Shown here: piece by piece, positions 1-8,494 of the stretch
How the letters are laid out: the number at the start of each line of letters is the position of its first letter
Numbering within the stretch: the first letter of the stretch is position 1
Source of the DNA: an uncultured Eubacterium sp.
GTDB taxonomy: Bacteria > Bacillota > Clostridia > Oscillospirales > Acutalibacteraceae
DNA: 64,000 nt
Assembly: GCA_944380635.1 (NCBI GenBank)
Contig: CALWID010000002.1
Span: 1-64,000, forward strand
Direction: 5' to 3'
Made by a program: the position numbers and the translations under genes
Notes under the pieces: generated by a model
The model's input: only the letters and a program-made list of their open reading frames with translations
What the model was told of the DNA's origin: nothing
The model's database searches: none

Positions 1-69
1 TCTCGGGTTCCTTTCTTTCGTCGTTGTTCAATTTTCAAGGTCCTTTTTCCGCACCCGTTTCCCGAGTGC

Positions 70-110
70 CTGATAATATTACCACAACACGCGGGCGAAT
101 GTCAACACTT
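70..110 (-). promoter_or_regulatory. Strong promoter firing off the left edge, probably rRNA or tRNA operon
   Basis: On the minus strand there is a perfect -35 TTGACA (100-105) and a -10 TAATAT (76-81) separated by 18 bases. The transcript runs leftwards through a leader containing ACCTTGAAAATTGAACAA (about 31-48), a phrase typical of leaders and spacers of Firmicute rRNA operons. No gene lies between this promoter and position 1, so the product is outside the window. The rRNA assignment is inference from the leader wording and promoter strength; a tRNA cluster is the alternative. Confidence 0.6.
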
Positions 111-185
111 TTTTTGAGTTTTTTTTAAACTTTATCAGGGTTTTCTACACCCCGCCGTGTGTTTCGTTTTTTGCCCTAAAAGCAC

Positions 186-479
186 TTAATTATTAATAAT
201 ATACATTATATAAGTAACCGCATTATTCGGCAGCACAATATATGGTGCAGTTGAACAAGCGTGCGGCGGCATAGCGCGCTCTACCTGCGAATAAGCGGTT
301 TCCATATCATCATAATAAATTTTGTAATCAAGGACTGTTATTCCCTCATTATCCCTGCTGAAAAGGACTGTATTTTCATCAAACGCGAAACTTTTTGTAT
401 TGTAATAAGCGGAAAAAACACCCGCCGTGAGAATGACCGCGGCGAGCAAAAGCGTAAAAAACACGGGATGTTTTTTCAT
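186..479 (-). CDS. Small single-pass membrane or secreted protein, function unknown
   Basis: Codes for about 97 residues. The ATG at 479 is chosen over an upstream in-frame start because AAAGGAAGTG lies just before it. Residues about 4-24 form one hydrophobic segment after a Lys-Lys-His N-terminus, fitting a signal anchor; the remaining 70 residues are presumably extracytoplasmic and carry no motif I recognise. It follows spoIIP on the same strand with a 48-base gap, so it may be co-transcribed with it and could be expressed during sporulation, but that is only context. No terminator hairpin is obvious after it. Confidence 0.6.
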   Translation of the reverse strand: MKKHPVFFTLLLAAVILTAGVFSAYYNTKSFAFDENTVLFSRDNEGITVLDYKIYYDDMETAYSQVERAMPPHACSTAPYIVLPNNAVTYIMYIINN

Positions 480-527
480 ATTTTCACTTCCTTTATTTAC
501 AGGTGGCAATGCAAGGCCCTGTTTACA

Positions 528-1685
528 TTATGAATAATCTTCTAAAATCATATCGGCAAGCGCATTTGCAAACAGCCTGCCTGAATAACACGCCTCATCA
601 AGTGTGTTTGCGTCCGTACCAATCTCAAGCAAAAAGGAATTTTTTGTTAAATCCATATTATATTTTCTTTCCGAAAACAAAATGGGGCGCATAATGCCGG
701 GATACTCAGTATTAAGTTTATCGGTAACGGCACACGAAAAACGAAGATTATATTCCCAGTTTGGAAAATTTTTTACGCTGCCGTATTCGCAGCCTGAAAT
801 TATCATCATTTTTGCGGCTTTTTTGCCGTTTACCGTTGCCGTGGGCTTTACTTTTGTTCCGTCCTTATATGTAATACTGTCCCTATGGACATCTATTGTA
901 ATTTCTATGGTTGGATATTTTTCAAGATATTGAGTAACTGACTTGCGCGACGAATCATAAGCGGCGTTATAAGACGAATCGTGAATTTCCCTATCGTGAA
1001 TAACGCCTATGCCGCGCGCCTCAAGTATTCTGCAAATTTCGTCCCCGACCCGCACCATATTTCTGGTGATGTCTTTTGTTTTCGAGTCGGTGGACTCTGT
1101 ATAATAACCTGCGTCAAGAAGAGTATAACACTCGGTGGAATGGCTGTGGTAAATAAGCACGGTGGGCTTTGAGGAATCTGAAATTTTTAAATCCGCCTTT
1201 TGGTTTAAAAGATTCTCTATATCCAAAGAGTAAAAATCGCTCGGTATCTTATTTTGAACCTGAACATTTTTATAAGTTACTATTGTTCCGCCACCCGTGT
1301 AACTTTCCTCACTTGTGCTGCCCTTTTTCTTTTGGGTGCCTATTACCTTTTCCTCTTCCTCCATAAGTTTTAAAATATCATCCGGGGTTTTTGTTAATTC
1401 ATCGTCGGTCAAGCCGTCCTTAGAGCCGACGGTATTCATAACCTCAGACGCCTCTTCCTGCGAGGTGTTATTATTATCTGCGGCATTTTCGGAATTATCA
1501 GAAAAATACGAAAAAACCTGCTGCGCAGAAGATTTTAAATTAGTATAAGGCATTGAAGCGGAAACTATATTCCCGGCGGCGACGGCTGCCGTGCCTTTAT
1601 AGAGCGGAACGGTATTGAGAATTATTCCCACTGAGAAAAACACAACGAGCACATTTGAAATAAAAACAACAATATCTTTTTTCAT
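528..1685 (-). CDS. spoIIP: Stage II sporulation protein P (forespore engulfment peptidoglycan amidase/endopeptidase)
   Basis: About 385 residues. A membrane anchor occupies residues about 5-25, followed by a low-complexity Ser/Asn/Glu linker and a C-terminal SpoIIP domain (about residues 175-380). Visible family motifs are HSHSTE, the IDVHRD segment, and the conserved region ending LLEIGTDANTLDEA. SpoIIP is the amidase/endopeptidase of the DMP complex that degrades septal peptidoglycan in engulfment, partnered by SpoIID and SpoIIM, neither of which is here. Its neighbour gpr and divergent rpsT reproduce the gpr-spoIIP cluster common in spore-forming Clostridia. Start is ATG 1685 (GGAGATT directly before); an ATG at 1694 is possible but sits only two bases after AAAGG. 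A copy of the dispersed leader repeat precedes it. Confidence 0.93.
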   Translation of the reverse strand: MKKDIVVFISNVLVVFFSVGIILNTVPLYKGTAAVAAGNIVSASMPYTNLKSSAQQVFSYFSDNSENAADNNNTSQEEASEVMNTVGSKDGLTDDELTKTPDDILKLMEEEEKVIGTQKKKGSTSEESYTGGGTIVTYKNVQVQNKIPSDFYSLDIENLLNQKADLKISDSSKPTVLIYHSHSTECYTLLDAGYYTESTDSKTKDITRNMVRVGDEICRILEARGIGVIHDREIHDSSYNAAYDSSRKSVTQYLEKYPTIEITIDVHRDSITYKDGTKVKPTATVNGKKAAKMMIISGCEYGSVKNFPNWEYNLRFSCAVTDKLNTEYPGIMRPILFSERKYNMDLTKNSFLLEIGTDANTLDEACYSGRLFANALADMILEDYS

Positions 1686-1805
1686 AATCTCCATAGCCTT
1701 TCAAACTGAAAACGGTAAATTAAAAATCATTAACGCCTAATTGCATACTGACAAGGCGTTAACGGCGGCACAGCCGTTTTAAAATTACGCAAACAGCAAA
1801 TTTTT
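1686..1805 (-). repeat. Leader repeat copy A (upstream of spoIIP)
   Basis: Read on the minus strand: ATTTGC box, GGCTGTGCCGCC, an AACGCC...GGCGTT hairpin (about 1731-1761), an AT-rich stretch, then GAAAGGCTATGGAGATT right before the start codon. The same order of boxes recurs before dusB, a membrane gene at 25367, leuA and the operon at 9669. In this copy the hairpin loop and the tail are not complementary. Confidence 0.6.
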
Positions 1806-1897
1806 GGGGAAAATAATTTTGAATAGAGTATTTTTGCTCTGACTGCCCCTTTTATTTATATACATTATATATATGAAAAAACGCGGCAAAAAATAAC

Positions 1898-2722
1898 TCA
1901 CCCTACAAGAGCATATAAATCTCTTTCACTGATACTGCTTTGAAGGCATACATTAATACTCATACCTATAAGTTTAGCGCCCTGCTCTGTAAGTCTGTCT
2001 ATTTCCCTTGGGGTTACAAACATTGAATCGCCTTCTCTGCCGGAAATTACAGACGCTGAAATTACGGTTGGTATTCCTATTGAAATAACCGGAACGCCCA
2101 AAGTTTTGCGCGATATTTCATACCTGTGATTGCCGACCCCTGAGCCGGGAACTATTCCCGAAGTTGAAAACTGAACGGTTGTACCCAGCCGCTTTGCGCT
2201 GGTGGCGGCAAGCGCGTCCACGGCAATAACGCAGGACGGCTTTACAACGGACGCCACGCCTTTTATAATTTCAGCGCTTTCAATTCCCGTTTCGCCGAGC
2301 ACACCGGTGCACACGCAGGAAACCGTTTTAAGCCCGCCGACACACATTTCTTTTTTGAGTTGAGGCGAAAGATGGCGGGTTGCAAAAATATACGAGCCTG
2401 TTTTAGGGCCGAGGGCGTCCGCCGTTATATCCATATTACCAAGACCGACCACAAGAATATTGTCGCAATCCGGCGGGAGCAGATTTTTCAATATTTTCGC
2501 TATTTTTTGAAGTCTGCCGTCAAAAATATCAGCGTCGTTCACAAAAGACGGGACTTCTACCGTTATATATTCGCCAACAGGTTTGCCGAGGCGGCGTTCG
2601 CCGTCTTTATTCAAAACGCGCACATAAGTTATTCCGTTTCCCTCTTTAACCACCACGCCGCCGAGTTTTGTTTTTCCGCTTTCCTCAAAACTTTCAACGG
2701 CAAGGTCTGTTTTACTTTGCAC
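1898..2722 (-). CDS. gpr: Spore germination protease GPR (SASP-degrading, peptidase family A25)
   Basis: About 274 residues. GPR cleaves the small acid-soluble proteins that coat spore DNA, early in germination. Family signatures are visible: TDLAVES near the N-terminus, VVGLGNMDITADALGP, VIAVDALAA and FSTSGIVPGSGVGN. I place the start at the GTG at 2722, preceded by GGGAGTGA; a TTG at 2767 is possible but lacks a ribosome site. With this start the TDLAVE motif lies at residue 4, so there is almost no propeptide compared with the 15-residue one removed from the Bacillus zymogen. It lies upstream of spoIIP on the same strand with about 212 bases between. Confidence 0.93.
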   Translation of the reverse strand: MQSKTDLAVESFEESGKTKLGGVVVKEGNGITYVRVLNKDGERRLGKPVGEYITVEVPSFVNDADIFDGRLQKIAKILKNLLPPDCDNILVVGLGNMDITADALGPKTGSYIFATRHLSPQLKKEMCVGGLKTVSCVCTGVLGETGIESAEIIKGVASVVKPSCVIAVDALAATSAKRLGTTVQFSTSGIVPGSGVGNHRYEISRKTLGVPVISIGIPTVISASVISGREGDSMFVTPREIDRLTEQGAKLIGMSINVCLQSSISERDLYALVG

Positions 2723-2781
2723 AAAAATCACTCCCGAACCGCCTGTTTTTAATAAAAGTATGCCCAAAAAGAAAAAAATAC

Positions 2782-2810
2782 TTGCATTTTTCTTAAAGTT
2801 ATGCTACTAT
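2782..2810 (+). promoter_or_regulatory. rpsT promoter
   Basis: -35 TTGCAT at 2782-2787 and -10 TACTAT at 2805-2810, spacer 17. It lies 60 bases before the S20 start and points away from gpr. Confidence 0.65.
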
Positions 2811-2870
2811 ACATTAGCATTTAATTAGTTTTGATATATTTTGTAAATCCGTATAAAGGAGTGAAAAAGA

Positions 2871-3128
2871 ATGCCGCAGATTAAATCAGCAAAGAAAAGA
2901 GTTAAAGTAACAGCAAAAAAAACAGCCAACAACAAGGCAGCAAACTCAGCGCTTAAAACAGCCATTAAAAAGGCTTACGCCGCTATTGACGAAAACGCTC
3001 AGGATAAAGAAGCCGTTGTTAAAGCCGCTGTTAAAAAGATTGATAAGGCAGCCGCCAAAAATCTGCTTCACAAGAACACTGCTGCAAGAAAGAAGAGCAA
3101 TCTTGTAACAAAACTCAACAAAGCGTAA
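2871..3128 (+). CDS. rpsT: 30S ribosomal protein S20
   Basis: 85 residues, very rich in Lys and Ala, with the S20 start MPQIKSAKKRVK and the NLLHKNTAARKKSNL region typical of the family's C-terminal helix. It binds 16S rRNA in the small subunit. AAAGGAGTG sits just before the ATG. It is a monocistronic unit with its own promoter (2782-2810) and terminator (3143-3172), divergent from gpr, as in many Clostridia where rpsT adjoins gpr. Confidence 0.97.
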   Translation: MPQIKSAKKRVKVTAKKTANNKAANSALKTAIKKAYAAIDENAQDKEAVVKAAVKKIDKAAAKNLLHKNTAARKKSNLVTKLNKA

Positions 3129-3142
3129 ATTTTATTTAAATG

Positions 3143-3172
3143 CTCCCGTATATTTGCGGGAGTTATTTTTTT
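3143..3172 (+). terminator. rpsT intrinsic terminator
   Basis: CTCCCG (3143-3148) pairs with CGGGAG (3157-3162), followed by TTATTTTTTTA. Confidence 0.85.
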
Positions 3173-3249
3173 ATTCATTTTTTAACGCTTGACTTTAGAG
3201 CGTAATGCTTATATAATTATATGTAGTTAATATTTAGGAGGTTTTTCCA

Positions 3250-3504
3250 ATGAACATAAGCAAAATATTAAAAGTTATCGGCGCTGTTGTTGCCATTGCA
3301 GGCGCGGTTGCCGGCATTTATTTCCTCATTCAGAAACTCACTGATAAAAAAGAGCCTGAATATTTCAACGATGACGATTTCTTTGAGTGCAGCAATGACC
3401 TTGAAGTAATTGAGGTTGAAGACGAAAAGAAAGAGGAAGAAGAACCTGCTCAGAAAGAGGCTGCCCCCAAAAAGAAAAAGGCCGCTAAAAAAGCAGACAA
3501 ATAA
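3250..3504 (+). CDS. Small membrane-anchored protein with charged tail, function unknown
   Basis: 84 residues. TTAGGAGG precedes the ATG. Residues about 5-28 form one hydrophobic helix rich in Ala/Gly/Val/Ile. The rest is an acidic stretch (FNDDDFFE, EDEKKEEEEP) running into a Lys/Ala-rich end (KKKKAAKKADK). The acidic-then-basic cytoplasmic-type tail gives no enzymatic motif. It is expressed alone: no gene is close enough to be co-transcribed and a terminator follows at 3523-3549. Confidence 0.7.
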   Translation: MNISKILKVIGAVVAIAGAVAGIYFLIQKLTDKKEPEYFNDDDFFECSNDLEVIEVEDEKKEEEEPAQKEAAPKKKKAAKKADK

Positions 3505-3522
3505 TTGAATAATTAAAAAGAG

Positions 3523-3549
3523 GAGCAACATTTATTTGTTGCTCTTTTT
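3523..3549 (+). terminator. Intrinsic terminator
   Basis: GAGCAACA (3523-3530) pairs with TGTTGCTC (3537-3544), followed by TTTTT. Confidence 0.85.
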
Positions 3550-3573
3550 ACATTAATAAACAAACATTTATAT

Positions 3574-3619
3574 AGAATACAGGCCGGGGAATCAGCCTGA
3601 AAGGCTATGGTGATTATTA
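3574..3619 (+). repeat. Leader repeat, partial copy F (upstream of patatin gene)
   Basis: Only the 3' end of the dispersed leader is present: AGCCTGAAAGGCTATGGTGAT, placed 5 bases before the ATG at 3620, nearly identical to the corresponding part of the leuA leader. The upstream AACGCC hairpin is absent. Confidence 0.5.
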
Positions 3620-4480
3620 ATGATAGGAAATTTTAACTGCGGGCTTGTGCTTGAAGGCGGCGGAAGCCGCGCAATATACACAAGCGGAGTGCTTGATACT
3701 TTTATGGAAAACGGCATTGATTTTCCGTATATCATAGGCGTTTCGGCAGGCTCGTGCAACGGCACTTCATTTATGGGCAAAAACTACAAACGCCAACACG
3801 ATATTTCCGTAAAATACTGCAATGACAAAAGATATATGAGCGTGCAAAGCGCTCTGCACAACGGGCAGTATCTTAATTTAGACTGGATTTTCGGCGAACT
3901 GAGTTATAAACTTATGCCGCTTGATTATGAAACTTTTGAAAACTGCGGCACAACTCTTTGCGTTGTTACAACGAACGCCGAAACAGGCAAGCCCGAATAT
4001 TTTTATCCAAAGGATATGCGTGAATACGGCTGCCCTTATCTTAAAGCAAGTTGCGCTCTGCCGGTTGCCACAAAAGGTGTTGAAATTGACGGGCAGGTGT
4101 ACTTTGACGGCGGCGTTACCGATTCTATTCCGCTTAAAAAGGCGTTTGACGACGGCTGCGGCAAAGCCGTGGTTATTTTGACGCAGGTAAGAGGATATGT
4201 AAAGCAGCCTATAAAGCAGCAGAGAGCGGCAAGGCGTATCCTTAAGCACTACCCCGCCCTGGCGGAGGCTGTTCTTAAAAGGCACGAAATGTATAACCGC
4301 CAACTTGAGTATGTTTTTGAGCAGGAAAAAAAGGGCAACTGCTATGTTATTGCTCCGCCGGAGGACCTGCATTGCAGTGCGGTTGAAAAAAACACGGACA
4401 AACTTGAACACATCTACCAGTTAGGCTATGCGCAGGGAAAGATGAAAGCGGATGAAATTAAAGCGTTTATAAAAGGTTAG
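3620..4480 (+). CDS. Patatin-like phospholipase (RssA/YjjU type)
   Basis: 286 residues. It has the serine-aspartate hydrolase signature of patatins: an oxyanion loop LEGGGSRAIYTSGVLD at residues 11-26, the nucleophile elbow GVSAGSCNG (GxSxG) near residue 41, and the catalytic Asp in DGGVTDSIPL near residue 171. No signal peptide is seen, so it should be a cytoplasmic or membrane-peripheral lipid acyl hydrolase; the substrate cannot be told from sequence. The following ybaK gene starts 4 bases after its stop and a DUF1349 gene follows, so the three form one operon ending at the terminator at 5644-5684. GGTGAT of the leader repeat acts as ribosome site. Confidence 0.9.
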   Translation: MIGNFNCGLVLEGGGSRAIYTSGVLDTFMENGIDFPYIIGVSAGSCNGTSFMGKNYKRQHDISVKYCNDKRYMSVQSALHNGQYLNLDWIFGELSYKLMPLDYETFENCGTTLCVVTTNAETGKPEYFYPKDMREYGCPYLKASCALPVATKGVEIDGQVYFDGGVTDSIPLKKAFDDGCGKAVVILTQVRGYVKQPIKQQRAARRILKHYPALAEAVLKRHEMYNRQLEYVFEQEKKGNCYVIAPPEDLHCSAVEKNTDKLEHIYQLGYAQGKMKADEIKAFIKG

Positions 4481-4484
4481 AACA

Positions 4485-4967
4485 ATGGGAAAAAAAGAGG
4501 ATAAAACAAATGTTATGCGGGTGCTGGACAGTTTAAAACTGCCCTATGAGCACCGCGAATATGAACCAAACAGCAAACTTACGGGGGCGGACATTGCCCG
4601 CTCGCTTGGCGAGGACCCGAGCGCCGTTTTCAAAACACTTGTAACGGTGGCAAAATCTAAAAAGCACTATGTTTTTATGATACCCGTTGAAAAGGAACTT
4701 GACCTTAAAAAAGCGGCAAAAGCGGTAGGCGAAAAAAACATAGAGATGATTGCGCAAAAAGAACTGCTGCCGCTGACAGGCTATATACACGGCGGCTGTT
4801 CCCCGATAGGAATGAAAAAGCAGTTTACCACCACGGCGGACGAAAGCGCGCTTTTGTTTGACGAAATAATGTTTTCCGCGGGCAGAGTAGGCAGCCAGGT
4901 AAAAATGAAGGTAGACGACCTGCAAAAAGCCGTGCGGATTGCCTTTGCGGATTTAACTAAAGAATAG
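4485..4967 (+). CDS. ybaK: Cys-tRNA(Pro)/Cys-tRNA(Cys) deacylase YbaK
   Basis: 160 residues, the whole YbaK/EbsC fold. This trans-editing enzyme hydrolyses Cys-tRNA(Pro) made by mischarging prolyl-tRNA synthetase. Visible signatures are the AVFKTLV segment with the conserved lysine near residue 49 and GGCSPIGMKKQF near residue 104, both typical of YbaK. It lies in an operon with the patatin gene before and the DUF1349 gene after; no functional link between them is evident. Confidence 0.92.
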   Translation: MGKKEDKTNVMRVLDSLKLPYEHREYEPNSKLTGADIARSLGEDPSAVFKTLVTVAKSKKHYVFMIPVEKELDLKKAAKAVGEKNIEMIAQKELLPLTGYIHGGCSPIGMKKQFTTTADESALLFDEIMFSAGRVGSQVKMKVDDLQKAVRIAFADLTKE

Positions 4968-4990
4968 AGCCTGACTTAAAAGGAAAAAAT

Positions 4991-5590
4991 ATGGATTTCA
5001 GCACTTTTGAATGGACAAGAACACCTGCCGCCTGCAATATTGAAAGCGGAAAAATAGAAGTAACAACAAAGCCGTTTACCGATTTATGGCAGAGAACTTA
5101 TTATCATTTCAGGAATGACAACGCCCCTGTTTTTCAAACGGAAACGGACGAAAAATATTTTAGTTTTACTGTAAAAACGGATTTTAACGAAAGCCACCAC
5201 AGATTTGACCAGTGCGGAATAGTTATGTACCTTGACAGTGAAAACTGGCTGAAAGCCTCCGTGGAATACGAAAATGAAAAATTCCAGCATCTGGGCAGCG
5301 TTGTAACAAACTGCGGCTATTCGGACTGGGCAACTACGGCTATACCTGCCGGCATAAAAGAGATGTGGTACAGATTCAGCCGCCGTGAAGACGATTACTG
5401 CATTGAATGTTCAAAAGACGGCAAAGAATTCAGCCAAATGCGAATTTGCCATATGAGCAGGGGCGGCGGAAAAATTAAATTCGGCATATACGCCTGCTCT
5501 CCTGAAGATTCGTCCTTTAAAGCGGTATTTTCGGATTTTGAACTTACAGAATGTAAGTGGCAGGCGCATAACGGCCAGCAGCCGGATTAA
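4991..5590 (+). CDS. DUF1349 family protein (concanavalin-like beta-sandwich)
   Basis: 199 residues that match the DUF1349 family throughout, e.g. FDQCGIVMYLDSENWLKASVE near residue 75, SVVTNCGYSDW, and KFGIYACSPEDSSFKAVFSDF near the end. Members fold as a lectin/glucanase-like jelly roll, and the yeast and Bacillus (YesU) relatives have no settled function; carbohydrate binding is plausible. No signal peptide. AAAAGGAAAA lies before the ATG, 23 bases after ybaK. A strong hairpin closes the operon. Confidence 0.85.
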   Translation: MDFSTFEWTRTPAACNIESGKIEVTTKPFTDLWQRTYYHFRNDNAPVFQTETDEKYFSFTVKTDFNESHHRFDQCGIVMYLDSENWLKASVEYENEKFQHLGSVVTNCGYSDWATTAIPAGIKEMWYRFSRREDDYCIECSKDGKEFSQMRICHMSRGGGKIKFGIYACSPEDSSFKAVFSDFELTECKWQAHNGQQPD

Positions 5591-5643
5591 TTAAAGCGAA
5601 GCGGCTGTCAGATTAAATATTAAGCCCAAACAAATACGAAAAA

Positions 5644-5684
5644 ATATGTGCAACAGTATTGCTCGTACTGTTGCACATATTTTT
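5644..5684. terminator. Bidirectional intrinsic terminator
   Basis: ATATGTGCAACAGTA and TACTGTTGCACATAT form a 15-bp stem with T-runs on both strands. It separates the patatin operon from the oppositely oriented SDR gene. Confidence 0.9.
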
Positions 5685-5739
5685 ATATGCCTAAAGGCAA
5701 AATTTAAATTTTTACTAATTTTGTGCAATGCGGCAATTC

Positions 5740-6573
5740 TTACTCCTGCGGTTTCAGCGGCCCGTAATAATAACTGGCAGTTGCGCCGCCGTCAATCAAA
5801 ATGGTTGATCCGGTAATGAACGCGCCCGCCGGCCCCATAAGAAGTTCTGCAACATTCGCCACCTCGTCCGCTGTGCCGGGCCGACCGGCAGGGCACTTTG
5901 CAAACATATTCTTATAGAAATCACCGCGGGGACCGTTAAACTCATCAACGGCAAGCGGCGTAACAATAATGCCGGGAGCAATATCGTTCAGCCTTGCGCC
6001 GCGCTCTCCCCACTTAACCGATTCTGCCATAACGCGTTTTTCGTTGCAGCGCTTTGCCATCTGATAGGCGTGGAGTGTATCCCGTATGTTTTCAGGTTGG
6101 AGCATTTCAAGTTTAAGCAGTTCCTCGGCAGGAGTTGTGGCAAGCAACTCATCCTGTTCGGGTGTAAGCGCAGGCATACGAAATCCGCTTTGGCTGGAGA
6201 TCGTTACACCTGTGCCGCCTTCTTTGATAACCTTACCGACTTCCTCAAGCAATACGGCAGTGCCATAAAGATCCACCTTCAAAATCGCCTCGATCGGAGC
6301 CTGACTTGGAGAAACGCCTGCGGCATTTATAAGCATGGCAATATCGCCATACTTTTGTGCCTGTTCAATCAGATTTAAAATAGATTCACGAGAGGAAAGA
6401 TCCATCACAACCGGAACTGTATCAAATCCCGCGTTGTTCATAATTTGGGAGATTGTTTCAGCGTTGCTCTGCATTTTATCGCCTATTACTATTTTCTTTC
6501 CAAAACCGACTCTGCGTGCAATCGCCATACCAATCTGTCCTGCGCCTGTTAAAATCAAAACATCTTTTTTCAT
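5740..6573 (-). CDS. Short-chain dehydrogenase/reductase (SDR) oxidoreductase
   Basis: 277 residues from ATG 6573, which has AAGGAG 8-10 bases upstream; the longer open frame has no ribosome site. NAD(P)-binding TGAGQIGMA near residue 10, NAAGVSPSQAP (the NAAG motif) near 80, a serine in SSQSGFRMP and the catalytic YxxxK in YQMAKR are all present, and the C-terminus TGSTILIDGGA is classical SDR. An acidic residue in VIGDKM after beta-2 hints at NAD(H) rather than NADP(H), as inference. It follows the flavodoxin gene by 13 bases, suggesting one redox operon read from the promoter at 7222-7250. Confidence 0.9.
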   Translation of the reverse strand: MKKDVLILTGAGQIGMAIARRVGFGKKIVIGDKMQSNAETISQIMNNAGFDTVPVVMDLSSRESILNLIEQAQKYGDIAMLINAAGVSPSQAPIEAILKVDLYGTAVLLEEVGKVIKEGGTGVTISSQSGFRMPALTPEQDELLATTPAEELLKLEMLQPENIRDTLHAYQMAKRCNEKRVMAESVKWGERGARLNDIAPGIIVTPLAVDEFNGPRGDFYKNMFAKCPAGRPGTADEVANVAELLMGPAGAFITGSTILIDGGATASYYYGPLKPQE

Positions 6574-6586
6574 ATTCTTTTTCTCC

Positions 6587-7102
6587 TTAAACTGATTCTT
6601 TTGCCCAGTCCGCAACGGTGCTTTCTGATTTTGAAGCGTCCGCGCCGTGAATTGCCAGTCCCTTGCCGAAAGACGCACCCGTGCAAACTTTTTTAAGATC
6701 CCGCTCACAACTTCCAAGCCCGCTGCCTTCGTGCGTCATAACAGCCATAATTTTTTTGCCGGTAAAATCCAGTTTTTCAAGTTGCGTAAAAATTGCCATC
6801 GGGAAAGTCCCCCACCAGCATGGGCCGCATATAAACACATTGTCATATTCCGAAATATCTTTAAGGTATTTTTTCAGTTCAGGTCTTGCGTGCTCGTGCA
6901 GTTCCTTTTTTGCCTCCTCAATACAGGCATAGTAATCCGCGGAATATGGTTTTACCGTATCCACTTCAAACAAATCGCCTCCAACCGCTTTCTGAATAAA
7001 CTGCGCAACAATCTCTGTGTTGCCTTTTGCGATATTCTTTACACTGCCGTTCCAGTAATTTTCACCTTTGCGTGAATAGTAGATAATTAAATTCTTTGCC
7101 AT
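6587..7102 (-). CDS. Flavodoxin family protein
   Basis: 171 residues from ATG 7102 (AAGGAGAGG upstream). The FMN phosphate-binding loop IIYYSRKGEN and the GPCWWGTFPMAIF segment, followed by GKKIMAVMTHEGSGLGSC, are the flavodoxin_4 type found next to SDR and LysR genes in many Firmicutes. It probably shuttles electrons or acts as a quinone/FMN-dependent reductase. First gene of a two-gene unit with the SDR; the LysR gene just upstream on the same strand is the likely regulator. Confidence 0.88.
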   Translation of the reverse strand: MAKNLIIYYSRKGENYWNGSVKNIAKGNTEIVAQFIQKAVGGDLFEVDTVKPYSADYYACIEEAKKELHEHARPELKKYLKDISEYDNVFICGPCWWGTFPMAIFTQLEKLDFTGKKIMAVMTHEGSGLGSCERDLKKVCTGASFGKGLAIHGADASKSESTVADWAKESV

Positions 7103-7221
7103 AATCAACCTCTCCTTAAATTTATTTTTTGTTGATCCGCGTAGGAACAATTCAGCGCGCCATTATTCAGCAGCCAAAACTGATTCCTTTTTTCCGGAAT
7201 TTTTTCTTTATAACACCTTAT

Positions 7222-7250
7222 ATTATACGAGCATACACGCCGGGGAGCAA
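7222..7250 (-). promoter_or_regulatory. Promoter of flavodoxin-SDR operon
   Basis: On the minus strand: -35 TTGCTC (7245-7250), 17-base spacer, -10 TATAAT (7222-7227). It lies downstream of the LysR terminator, so the pair is transcribed separately from the regulator gene. Confidence 0.7.
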
Positions 7251-7287
7251 TTCGGGTTTGCGGGATTTTGCATAAGAAAAACTGATA

Positions 7288-7322
7288 TGAAAAGAGCCTG
7301 CGTTTAGCAGGCTCTTTTGGTG
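7288..7322 (-). terminator. Terminator of the LysR gene
   Basis: GAGCCTGC and GCAGGCTC form a perfect 8-bp stem around a TAAAC loop, with TTTT after it on the minus strand. Confidence 0.8.
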
Positions 7323-7326
7323 CACA

Positions 7327-8217
7327 TTATTTGTTATTCTCAAATTGTGCTTTCAATATTTGCGCAAATTCCTCAATATAGCAGCCTGAATTATCGGCTT
7401 TCCAAAAGGCGCAATAATTGCGGTGAATCGGCGTTTTGTTTCGGCAAAGCGTTAGGCGGGCAATTGATTCAGCATACTGCGTAGGCAGCGAACCGCCTTC
7501 AACAGGAAGATACCCTTCCCCGCCGACCACCATCAGCCGCGCTTCATCTAAATTCTCAGCGAATATTATCGGGCTTATAATTCCGTAAATCTCACGATAA
7601 TAATTTTGTTCATGCTCACGCTGTTTTTTGGAGGCAATCAGAATACAGGGAATATTCCGCAGGTCGCCTGTATTCACATATTCCATATCTGCAATCGCAT
7701 TCCTTGCGGAAATTTCAATATGGCAGTCAATAGTTGTAAGCACCGTATTAACATATTCGCTTGAAAACGCCCGCCGCTGATCGTTTAGAATCAAATCCAC
7801 ATTATCCGTCCTAAGCAGTTCGTATAATTCTTCGTGATTTCCCGTTTCTATATTAATCGGAACATCGGGGTGTTTTTGCGCAAACTCAGCCACCGCTTTC
7901 TGAAATTCCAAACCGCCGTACCCTTTTAACTGCCCAATTCGCAAAGTAAATTCATCACCGCGCGCGATTTGCACGGTTTCTTTGCACAATCTGTCAAAAT
8001 CCGCCGTCAGAATCAGACTCTCCCGATAAAAATACTCGCCCGCAGGCGTCAGCGAAAATCGGCGGTTTTGCCGTTTTAGCAATGTAACGCCGAGTTCCCG
8101 TTCTAACGCCTGCACCTGCTGTGAAACAGCGGACTGCGATATATAGCATTCTTCGGCGGCTTTGCTGAAACTGTTGCAGCGAACAACTGCCTGAAAATAT
8201 TTAATTTGCTTTAGCAT
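7327..8217 (-). CDS. LysR family transcriptional regulator
   Basis: 296 residues from ATG 8217 (GGGAGAAGG upstream); the longer frame would add 21 residues without a ribosome site. The N-terminal winged helix-turn-helix is clear: FSKAAEECYISQSAVSQQVQALERELGVTLLKR (split across residues about 18-50) and the SLTPAG turn. The rest is a periplasmic-binding-protein-like effector domain. The effector is unknown. It lies just upstream of the flavodoxin-SDR operon and is the natural candidate to control it. Confidence 0.93.
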   Translation of the reverse strand: MLKQIKYFQAVVRCNSFSKAAEECYISQSAVSQQVQALERELGVTLLKRQNRRFSLTPAGEYFYRESLILTADFDRLCKETVQIARGDEFTLRIGQLKGYGGLEFQKAVAEFAQKHPDVPINIETGNHEELYELLRTDNVDLILNDQRRAFSSEYVNTVLTTIDCHIEISARNAIADMEYVNTGDLRNIPCILIASKKQREHEQNYYREIYGIISPIIFAENLDEARLMVVGGEGYLPVEGGSLPTQYAESIARLTLCRNKTPIHRNYCAFWKADNSGCYIEEFAQILKAQFENNK

Positions 8218-8494
8218 AACAGCCTTCTCCCTGTAATTGCTTTCTGCGCCGTAATTGCATTGCTTATTCGCGTTCTTCAAAACTATTCAAAAACGGCCGA
8301 AACGCTGCACACCGTTTACACGATTATTCTGACATATCTTTTCAGCCTATCCCATAAGACGCCGTAAATCCGCAGCGGTCTTTTGATCTATACTATCAAA
8401 TATCGCCTGATTATATCATATATTTACGCCTTATTCAATCAGCAAAACGGCTCGGCATTTAATTTTGAATTTAAAATTAAGATAAGAAAAAATA

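Noticed and set aside
3250..3504. Opposite-strand frame of 87 codons at 3268-3531
   Set aside because: It is antisense to the small membrane protein gene, which has a strong ribosome site and terminator of its own; the hydrophobic run only reflects the charged codons read backwards.
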